Below are positions 35,372 to 43,489 of a stretch of DNA of 54,116 bases, piece after piece. Below the pieces are notes generated by a model, which did not search any database, was not told where the DNA came from, and saw nothing but the letters and a program-made list of their open reading frames with translations. Each line of letters begins with the position of its first letter. The first letter of the stretch is position 1. The stretch is from Chromera velia (lineage: Eukaryota > Sar > Chromeraceae). The stretch covers positions 1-54,116 of the forward strand of contig JAHBMJ010000205.1 of assembly GCA_018398765.1 (NCBI GenBank), read 5' to 3'. The translations under genes and the position numbers were made by a program.

Positions 35372-37341
35372 ATGCATAGAAAGTGCACAGAGAAAGTTGG
35401 TTCTTGTCGGTTCCAGCCAGTTCAAGTGAGTTCTGTTTTGAGTTCCTGAACCACCCTTCTAGACATTTTGGAACTTTACTTAGCACCTAGCAGTTTTCTT
35501 GCCAGAACTGAAAAAATATACAAGCTAGTGACTTTATTTATGTTGTAATATGGTTTTTTTTGGCTCAGAACAACAAAAAACATACTTTTAGAGTGTAGGT
35601 TTTTATTTAAAACCCTAAGGGGGGGATGTTATAGTTAATTTTTATTTTTTTAATTTTTTAGTGTCATACCCTAGGACAATGATGCATACAAGCGAATCCC
35701 GATCGCAGAAGTAGACGTCGAGCACCGCCGCTCTGCTGTGCCCACCTATTTTATTGATACCGAGAAACGTGTTGAGAAAGATTCTTGGACGTAGAAGTCA
35801 GACTCTCGAGTCGTTGCTGATGGCACTCCTTTCTTCGACCGCCGTGAAGGAGTCACAACGTCCTGCGCTACCCTTTCCCAGTCTGCCATGCGCATTGCCC
35901 TTGCCATAGCCTTTACGTTTGCTCACTCCGACTTTGACCCCCATGAAATCGTTGTGGCCGATATGAAAACAGCGTACCTCACGGCTCTCTATTCCGATTC
36001 CCTTTATGTTTATCCCCCGAAAGATCACCCAGACCATGGGAAGTTCCTGTGGCTCCTCAACCGTATGCTTTACAGGCTCCGCGACTCTAGAAATTTGTGG
36101 GACCGCTCTCGCAACAAGACGCTCGCAGAAGCAGGGTGGGTGCCTTCCTCTGTTCGAGAAATGTGGTAGAAATGGACGGGTAAGCCTGAGGCCCCCACTT
36201 CCCACCTCCTTGGTATCCTTCCCATGTTTGTTGATGACTTTGCCATCCTGCCCATTGGTCGGTCTGCAGTTTAGCTAGCACGCGAGATTACAGCCAAAGG
36301 AGGTTACCAGATGAAGATCACCAAACCCAAGAACGGAACCCTCCGCTGGGCAGGGGTGGATTTTAATGTATCACGGGACTCCGTGCACATCCACCAAACC
36401 GAGTACCTCCTGTCTCTCCCCCTCCCTAAGGATATAAAGAATTCTGCAGATTCTTCTGCTTCTGTTTCCTCTTTCGTCCCCACTCCCCCTCCTGATTTGT
36501 TCCCCCTCCCCCCATTGTCTTGCAAGCTTCCCTCCGAACCGCCCCGTCTCTTGACAGCCCAGGAAGGAAAAGCCTTTCGTGAAAGGTTAGGGTGTCTTTC
36601 GTAGGTTGTACGAGACACTCGCCCCGACTTGTCATAAGGGTGCAATCAACTAAGCCGTCATTCCTCCGCTCCCACTCACGTCGACGCTGATTATCTCCTT
36701 TTCCTTCAATTCTCCGTTATGCCCGACATACCGCCACCTCCCGCATCCTCCGTATCTCTCGCTCTGACGTCCCTTCCACATCATCCCCCATCTCCACTAA
36801 GTCATGGAGCGATGCCACATTGGGGTCTGCCAGAAATGCGTATCCACAGTCTGGGTGGCTCTTCACTTTGAAGTCTGCCATCCTGCACTGGCGGGCATTT
36901 TCCCAAAAGTGAGTCGCCCAGTCTTCCACTTGAGCTGAACTCTATGCTGCTCATGACCTCGTTAATTTCTTAGAGTGCCTCTTGCCTGTCTTGAGGTGCG
37001 TCTGGAAAGCGGGAGTTACGGCTGAAGTGGAGGTAGACTCCAATGACTTACTGAAGCTGGTTTCCAGTGAGATGCCCCGTCTGACCGAGCATGCCCTCCA
37101 ATCCGTTATAGAGTCACTTCAGCTCTGGATCATCGAAAAATCGCCTGGCACACTCGTTCTGCACACCCTTTCCCTCCGTGATGTGCTGGATGAAGCTTCC
37201 ATCCGCCTTTTGTTCGTTTTTTCCCATTCTAACGTGGCTGACCCTTTGACAAAGCCAATGTTCATTGAGCTTTTACTCCCTTTTTTCACTTCTCACTCCT
37301 CTCCTTCTGTCACGTCGACCCCATCTCCGATTGTCCTGTAA

Positions 37342-37371
37342 AAAAAAAAAAAAAAAAGAGAAAGGAATGCA
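37342..37371 (+). promoter_or_regulatory. copia-B polypurine tract
   Basis: A run of A followed by GAGAAAGGAATGCA immediately before the 3' LTR, matching copia-A. Confidence 0.85.
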
Positions 37372-37672
37372 TGTAATCAGCCACTTATAGAGAGGAGGCG
37401 GGCGTGCATTGGTTGGCCCAACTTGGCCAGTCCCATACTGCTGCGTTGCCTATCAGTGCGGTGGGGCTTGAGATATTACGGAGACGGAGAAAATGTATGC
37501 GTCAATCCATGTTATGAAGTTGCTTAGTGAAACACTCAGGGTGATTCGATAGAACAACTCTCGATCAATGAGAGCAGAAGCCAGACAAACATCTTGCATT
37601 ATTATTCCTGTATAGAGAACCGTGTAAGTGACTAGACTGATGTCTTTGACTGGACCATTCTAGTTCTCTTCA
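37372..37672 (+). repeat. copia-B 3' LTR
   Basis: 301 bp, begins TGTAATCAGCC and ends CTCTTCA, followed by the duplication AAATG. Confidence 0.93.
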
Positions 37673-37677
37673 AAATG

Positions 37678-39288
37678 GGCTCCAAAACGTTCAGAAGGCC
37701 AAACTATAGGGGGGGCTTCGCCTTCCTAACCCCCCCCCTTAAAAAGAGTTAACACATCATGAGATTGAGAATAACTTCATCAACGCCTCGTTCTTGGAAA
37801 TTTCATATCAGACGCAAACTGTTAGACTGATGTGTGTGCCAAAATCACCTAAATGTAAGTGAATGCATACAACATTTACAGCAAAACGCAGGCATCCATA
37901 TGCTATTCTGCATTCACAAAGGAACTATGTAGATTTACAGCACAAAGAAGAAAGAAAAAACATGCTACACAGCAAGCAGCTTAGGTTGAACCCTCTTGAG
38001 CGATGTGGTGGTTGATACTCAGTGAGCGGAGTGAAAAGAAAATTGAGGTCAAAGGTCTGATAGTGTGCAGTGGTCTGTATCTTTATCTGTATGTGTGTGC
38101 ATCTCCATAAAAATCAACCAATATGCAAAGCGGCCAGCTGAGACTTCAAAACTGCAATAAATTGGCAGAATACATTCATAATGAGACACTCCTTAGCTTT
38201 CTAGACTTTAGGGAAGCCCTTTCCTTCCTCTGCGGAGCGGGCACAAGTGACAAACTCACCAGTCATTCCAGGGAGGGCAAATCCAGTTCCAAAAAAACAA
38301 AAACAGCACTGTTTACGGTATTAGGAGTTCCTTTTGCACAAATGAAAGCATAAAAGAGACCAAGACAAACACGTTGGACTATAAAGCTTCCTACAGGGAA
38401 ACAGATAGACAGTCCTGGTGTATGTTTTATGATTCATAAGGTGTGAAGACCAAACCGTTGCTGAAAGCTAGGTCAACGTCGAAAAACGAGCAGCGAGTCA
38501 CCAAGTGGTAAGCTTTTATAAAAGATGAGGTCATCAGAGGTATGTTCAGTGGTTGAACATCAATGGTAAAGTGGCAAGCTTCAATGGCAGAGTATGGATG
38601 TCACCAAATGACAGTGACCTCACTCGTGACTGACCTTTCTAAATCTCAGTTCGCTCATGTTAATATCCTGGTCGATCTGGTCACTCCTGAAGCTCCAAGA
38701 TGGCACAAAAAAAAGAGACAACACTATGGAAAGACGATTCTTAGACTACTGTCCTTGAGCTGTTTGGACGTTGGCCAGTGAGGCAACTCTGACAGGGTAA
38801 CAACGGGTTAAGCAACTCTGCATGCTGAGGAGATGAAATTTCTATCCGCCTGATATTTATAATATGCCTATACCTGACCTTGTTTTTTCACCTTCTGGCT
38901 GTTATGATACTTTGATTGTCTAGAAGCGGTTTTGTTCAGAAAACAGAAATGATGAAGCTCTGTTAGATCAGATGTAGTGTATATGCAGTCTTGTTTTGAA
39001 GCCAAGTCGGGTTGTTCTGTATGGCTGCTGAGATGTTGGCCATGCGCATGGAGCTGGTTGGTAACGGTATACGTGTTACTAGCTGGTCCCGCCCGGGCCC
39101 GGTCTTCGAGCACCGAGGCCCGGCCCAGCGCACGCCTTGCCACATAGTAGCCCAGCTATAGTCCTTCACAAGTTCTAAGCAGGCCGATACTAACCAATAC
39201 TCGGCCGCTCGAGAAAGAACCGATAGTCGATACTTCAATACCGATACCGATACAATACAATACAAAATCGATACGATAGCTATCCCTA
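37678..39288. other. right part of hAT-1, no gene recognised
   Basis: About 1.6 kb of hAT-1 to the right of copia-B. Short open frames only (for example 38,123-38,353 plus and 38,868-39,143 minus), without transposase motifs. A GC-rich patch with GCCCGGGCCCGG lies near 39,095. The last ~60 bp hold the inverted GATACAATACAA / GATACC subterminal repeats. Confidence 0.6.
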
Positions 39289-39296
39289 AATATTGC

Positions 39297-39403
39297 GAAG
39301 TGAGGGTCCATCATTTAGCAACCCGCCTTGCATGTCATGACTTGCCGTACGCTAGACGCCTATTATGGGCCGATGGCGATGGCGTATGATGATGATGATG
39401 ATA
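39297..39403 (+). repeat. right half of the ~190-bp repeat interrupted by hAT-1
   Basis: Continues the repeat of 26,811-26,887 and matches roughly 16,476-16,583 of the empty copy, ending in GATGAT units. Confidence 0.85.
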
Positions 39404-40068
39404 AATCAATGATACATAGAGTAGAATGTATACTGCATGTCTGGCTACATTGTCGCAGATTTGCATAAAATTCTATACTGTTATTTTTTCGCTATCCTGA
39501 TCAAACCAAACAGTCGAAGAGCACTTTAAAAAAATAATGGAAAAAATATTTCTCAACAAATTTTTTGGTGAGTTTGATCAATCGTTAAGTGTTATAAAAT
39601 AAAATGCAAAGTGTTTAGAAGTGTTTAAATGATTCCAAATGAGGCAAATAATTGTTCATTAGAGGGACAGCTCTAGCTTGCAATTTTAAATGATCTAAGA
39701 CTTAAGGTGAATATAGACAAAATCACTTTAAAAAAATAGTAGAAAAATTATTTCTCAACAAAATTTTTGGTAAGTTTCATCAATTGTTAAACGATGTCCT
39801 TCAGTCCGGGAAAAACCCACCAACCTCTTGCGTGCATTTTTGAGGGAAGAAAGCTGTAAAACTCAAAATTTGCAACCTCCTCTCTGACTCTTCACGAAAG
39901 GTTTTCTCCCCTGTCGTGTGCAATAAGAACTGGCAACAGAAGAAACGGCTCTGTTATAGAGAGTTGAGACAAAAGCACGTAATCCGAAGTTACGTTGATG
40001 ATTTTGTATAGCTTGTTCTCTCTATCTACAAGGCAGCCTTCTGTGACCTCGTCACCGACGTATCGCGT
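39404..40068. other. AT-rich DNA with possible last transposase exon
   Basis: 39,410-39,800 is AT-rich and shows two related stretches around TTTCTCAACAAATTTTTTGG (39,550) and its variant (39,752), an internal direct repeat of about 60 bp. On the minus strand 39,860-40,030 stays open in two frames after a possible acceptor, so it could hold a terminal exon of the transposase at 40,069-42,415. I cannot decide the frame. Confidence 0.35.
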
Positions 40069-42415
40069 TCAAGCTCGAACAGGGTAAACAAAAGAAAGGA
40101 AAAAAGTGAACAGAAACCCCATCACATTCTGTTTATTGATATTTTTTCTGTTTGATCCCCCCCGACTGATGAAAAACTTTGGAAGCTGGTGCATGCCTTC
40201 AGTTGCCATCGCCCACAAATACCGAAGAGGGCCAAATCGCAAAATCAGGGAAGGGAAATGAGTGTACGCATGAAACTTTGGACGCCGACCTGTTCTATAA
40301 AGGGCCCAGAACAGTCTGAGAAATGTATTAATAAGCCTCTCTAACCAGCCCAGAAGGCAGTGACGAGCAGTTGGCGCAAACAAAAAAGAGAGAATCTGGC
40401 AATGAGCAATAAAACAAGCAAGGTGCTGGTCCGCATGTATGTGTATGGCTCGAGCGGGTGATGCAGCGATGGCCTCATACAGGAGAGCAAGGAAAATTGG
40501 GAAGAAATGCAACATTTTTGAGGCAGTGGTCGAGAAGGATTTTGCCTTTCCATCAACTGCTTGCTCCAGCACTTCTCTGAGTGCATTCGGGCTTTTTGTA
40601 CGAGACCAGTGTACCTTCGCTAACCACGCATTAACATCCAACCCTTCCTTTCTCGTGGTCGACTTCGGTTTCTTAACGCACAGCAGTTTTCCCTCAATCC
40701 CCCACCTGAAAAGAGAAAAGACATGAAAGGAAAGTACCCCCTCTAGAGTAACATACATCAAGTCGATCAAAAAAACAAAAAGAAAATGCACTCCTGAGAA
40801 GTCATACAAGCGCCTCAACGGAGTGCCGCCCTTGATTCCTTTTTGCTTTCGAAACGCCTCCTTCTCTGTTTTGGTGGGGAGACTGTCGACCTTATCGGCT
40901 GCCCATTCGTACTCTTCTGGAGACACCTCCTCACACTGTTTGCATTTCACTGGATTGTCTAACAAATGATGCATAAATTTACAACTGAGGCAACAACGAA
41001 TTGCAGAGGAAATGTCTTTGTGATTCATTGTTAAACAAGCTGCGGGCATGTCAAAAAAAGCAACAAGTAGAGACCCCCTTACCATCCGGTCCCCCCAAAT
41101 CGTTGCCATCGGAATTCTTTTTGCAAGCCTTTGAAAAAAACTCATCAAGTCGTCAAGCAGGGAATCAATACCTGCTTGTAACCCCCCTGGAAGGTCTTTT
41201 AACTGCGGCAGCGCCACAGAGCAGTAGAGAGCCATAAAAGACCAACGAAGCCTTCCGTGAAGGTTTAGGAGTATGAGCTCCCACTGAAGGCATTTGGTTG
41301 CTCCTTTCTGAAGGGGGTTGGAAAGTGTTACATCATCATTCGAAGTTCTGAACCAAACCCACATTTCTTTCAAACTGTCACAAGGGATTGCTTGAACCCG
41401 CTCATCCTCGCGAGCGCGGTTCTTTCTCACATAAAAGTGTGCGGCCAGGTCTGCTGCTTCATCATCAGAGGCACCATCGCTTGCCCCATCATTCACACAC
41501 CCCCCATCCAGCCCGTCCTCTACCTCTTCCTTTTCCTGTTCTTCTTCTTCATTTTCGGACTCTTCCCCCACATCCGTTTCATCTTCAGTTCTTTCTCCTC
41601 TGTCCAGAGCCTCCTGATATTTCTTGATAAGCCTATCCCTAGACCATTCTCTCTGTGGACCACCACAGAGGAGAGGGTGAGTTCTGTACGCATCTGCAGG
41701 AATGAGATACAGGGACAAAAGGAAGAGAATGGTAGAAGGAGGGAGGATGATCGAAGGAGGCGAACGAGAGAAGGCTAAACTCTGAAAGAAGGAAGAAGGG
41801 TAAAAAAAAAAGGAAAGAGGGGAAAATGAGAAGGAAGGTGAGGTGAAGGAAGGTCCGGAAATTGGCGGGAAAAAAGAAAATGATACTTGACTGACCTCCA
41901 TCGAAGCTGCTCTTCATCTCGTCTCCATCGAAATCATCACGTCTCCAAATTCCTTCAGGATTGTGTTGTGATGGGGGAGGTCCGAAGTCCCATACCTCTG
42001 CCACTTGTGGAAGACGCAACAGGTCTCTCAAGAACTGTTCCGTATCTACCACCCAAACACCATTTGAAAGTCTTTTCATTCTTTTCAACACAAACTCCTG
42101 TGTCAAAACCCCCTCTTTTAAGGCAAATCGCTTCGCTGCGTGACCTTCTTTATCTTCAGTAAGCGCGTCTGGAAACAGGCTCTTACCTTGGCTGCCTTCG
42201 TTTTCTATCAGCCTGCTCAATTCGTTCATATCTTGCAAAATGTCTGCAATGCGACAGTAGGAATTGCCCCCAATCCATTTCATTTTTTTCATGATGTCAG
42301 CACGAAGAGAGTTGATCAGAGCATCCCCTCTCATTGTTGGGCGTTGATCCAAATACACTCCATCCCACTCTTCTTCCACATCGTTGGTTTCAAATTGGAT
42401 GGGCCTACCACTCAC
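40069..42415 (-). CDS. DDE transposase, CACTA/Tnp2-Plavaka-like
   Basis: Two minus-strand exons are supported. The 5' exon runs from about 42,415 to 41,893 (RPIQFETNDVEEEWDGV...DEMKSSFDG), with donor GTCAGT. The 3' exon starts near 41,691 after CTGCAG and runs to a stop at 40,069. The phase fits: a phase-1 exon end plus AT gives Asp in DGDAYRTHPL. Features in order: an acidic linker; WGDRMVRGSLLVAFFDMPAA followed by CCLSCK and CKQCEE (a cysteine pair set); FLIDLMYVTLEGV; and KFHAYTHFPSLILRFGPLRY...TEGMHQLPK. In CACTA and Plavaka-type transposases the DxPA, IDxMH-like and RFGPLxxxW...E blocks occur in this order and hold the acidic residues. The frame has no internal stop over about 550 codons, unlike the retroelements nearby. 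Upstream start and family are uncertain; terminal repeats were not found. Confidence 0.6.
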
Positions 42416-43050
42416 TTGGGCTGAGGCCTCTGCTTCTTGTCAACCCTTGCAAACAAGCAGGTGGTAATTGAGCTGTTGCGGTACCCGGCAAATCAACGAG
42501 CAAAAAGGGCAAGGGTGAGGCATGGAGATATTCTCCTTCACATACTAGGCAACTGGACCTGGGGGCTGACACTATACCCCCTCCACCACAGAAAATGCGG
42601 CAAAACCCAAGCAAACCGTTTCCAATCGACAAGTATAGAGTTTGCAAAGCACTTGAATCATACAGAGTGCGACAAACATAGGCTACAAGCTCTGAAGGAG
42701 TTGGGATCTGAGTGGACATCTCCAAGCAACAGTAAGAAAAAAACTCAAATGTTGAGATCTCGATCTTGCCATCCCAGAAACTGTTTCTACTCCAAAAAAG
42801 TACAGGCATCAGCAACACTGAAGTCAACTAAGAAGGTTGTGGGGTTATATTGTTTATCTGTGTATGTTTGCCTCCATGCCAGAAACAGGAGGGCAGGAGG
42901 GCTCAATGCCAGAAAAAGGTCAGGCATTGAGCCCATGGTTCGTCCATGGCCCATGGGCCCCGGCATTGACGATGCCGGGCCCGCAGTGTGTATATAGCAG
43001 CAGCAAACTATGGTCAAGTGCCTCTGCTTGGAAGGCCCCAAGGAAAGCCG
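42416..43050. other. junction between transposase and LINE-like relic
   Basis: Both strands have a moderately long open frame (minus 42,405-42,827; plus 42,437-42,997). The minus frame, with CLVCEGEYLHASPLP and CGGGG, could be an upstream exon of the transposase, ending near the GTGAGT at 42,412-42,407. An assignment is not secure. A palindromic GGCCCATGGGCC-type word lies near 42,950. Confidence 0.35.
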
Positions 43051-43112
43051 CTCTCACAGATTTTTCAAATGCTCCATGGAAGGAATTGGGGAAGGCAAGA
43101 GAGGGGAGACAG

Positions 43113-43467
43113 GATGCAGACCGACCATGATGCCAAAGAAGAGACGGAAGACGAAGGAGAAGGGAGGGCCGACATAGAAGCCGAAGAGGAAGAAGAAAGA
43201 GAGAGAAGAGAAGAAGAGGAAGGAGAGCTGTCAGATGGAGGGTCAGACATCGACGACCTCACAGATTTGTTGAAGAGACGGGAATGGGGGGAGGAGCCGC
43301 CGGAGGGGCAGCAAGGTGTCAGACGTAGGGCAGGCAGAGGTGCAGGCTCACAGCCCGCAGTGAGGGTTGCTCTGTCGGCAGAGAGAGCCAGAGAGAGAAT
43401 GGAAAAAGGGGGGGGAGGCAGTGCAAACGGGAAGGAAGAAGAACCAGACGTAACTATCGAAGAATAA
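43113..43467 (+). pseudogene. acidic N-terminal segment of the LINE-like element
   Basis: An open frame rich in Glu, Asp and Arg (repeated EEE and RREEEE runs, then RRAGRGAGSQP). It is followed after two stops by a collinear frame that leads into the reverse transcriptase. It is probably the N-terminal part of the same polyprotein or a separate first ORF. Low-complexity composition prevents a family call. Confidence 0.4.
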
Positions 43468-43489
43468 GAGGAAAAATAGAAGTTTTAAG

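Larger units (their letters stand above)
34236..35674. mobile_element. hAT-2, 1.44-kb hAT-type element inside copia-B reverse transcriptase
   Basis: The 15-bp termini CTAGGGTATGACACT are perfectly inverted. Target duplication is AACAATGA (34,228-34,235) versus GACAATGA (35,675-35,682). Copia-A, which lacks the insertion, has GACAATGA, so the left copy mutated after insertion. The 8-bp duplication and TAGGG terminus point to the hAT superfamily. Open frames inside are short: minus 34,489-34,890 (133 codons) and plus 35,084-35,371 (95 codons), neither with a recognised transposase motif. Confidence 0.87.
28621..37341 (+). pseudogene. copia-B gag-pol (broken, interrupted twice)
   Basis: Same domain order as copia-A. 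Gag runs 28,621 to about 29,500, with private stops at 29,026-29,028 and near 29,113. The knuckle-like motif near 29,695 again has Tyr for His. In the protease the catalytic Asp has become Asn (NLGAS, near 30,039). After a TAG at 30,711, a C tract of 11 rather than 10 bases shifts the frame. The integrase begins near 30,760, is cut by the inverted-repeat element at 31,089-32,850, and resumes with TNHGLEF and GKTECSH (Asp to Asn, and Glu to Cys-neighbour changes relative to copia-A). The reverse transcriptase is cut by hAT-2 and resumes at 35,683 with VADMKTAYL, MLYRLRD and FVDDFAIL. RNase H (36,780-37,250) has two CGA-to-TGA stops. Not translatable as is. Confidence 0.9.
28321..37672 (+). mobile_element. 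copia-B, Ty1/copia element with two nested insertions
   Basis: 9,352 bp in plus orientation. 301-bp LTRs (28,321-28,621 and 37,372-37,672) begin TG and end CA at the outer edges, and the flanking duplication AAATG is perfect (28,316-28,320 and 37,673-37,677). Subtracting the element at 31,089-32,850 and the one at 34,236-35,674 leaves about 6.14 kb, close to the 6.1 kb of copia-A. The LTRs differ at about 16 sites, 15 of them transitions. They carry a ~12-bp segment absent from copia-A LTRs. It is inserted within hAT-1, so it is younger than hAT-1 and older than its own two guests. Confidence 0.95.
26888..39288. mobile_element. hAT-1, hAT-type DNA transposon carrying nested elements
   Basis: 12,401 bp including later insertions. 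The left end TAGGGATAGCTATTGTATCG and the complement of the right end (TAGGGATAGCTATCGTATCG) match at 19 of 20 positions. Both ends are followed by scattered GTATCG repeats, like the subterminal repeats of hAT elements. Target duplication AATATTGC is perfect at 26,880-26,887 and 39,289-39,296. An 8-bp duplication plus a TAGGG terminus is characteristic of the hAT superfamily. Removing copia-B leaves about 3.0 kb. In that remainder I find no hAT transposase motif, so this looks like a non-autonomous element. Confidence 0.88.

Noticed and set aside
17279-37341. A reassigned genetic code with TAG as a sense codon throughout the nuclear genome
   Set aside because: The long exons of the MgtC-domain gene have no in-frame TAG and the gene ends with TGA, and many private TAG codons in one copia copy are CAG or TGG in the other. 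A genome-wide reassignment is not supported; only the five shared sites stay unexplained.
40706-40794. A second intron in the transposase between YDFSG and RWGIEG
   Set aside because: Donor- and acceptor-like sites exist, but removing the segment would shift the frame and delete FLIDLMYVTLEGV, which resembles a catalytic block. Reading straight through is simpler.
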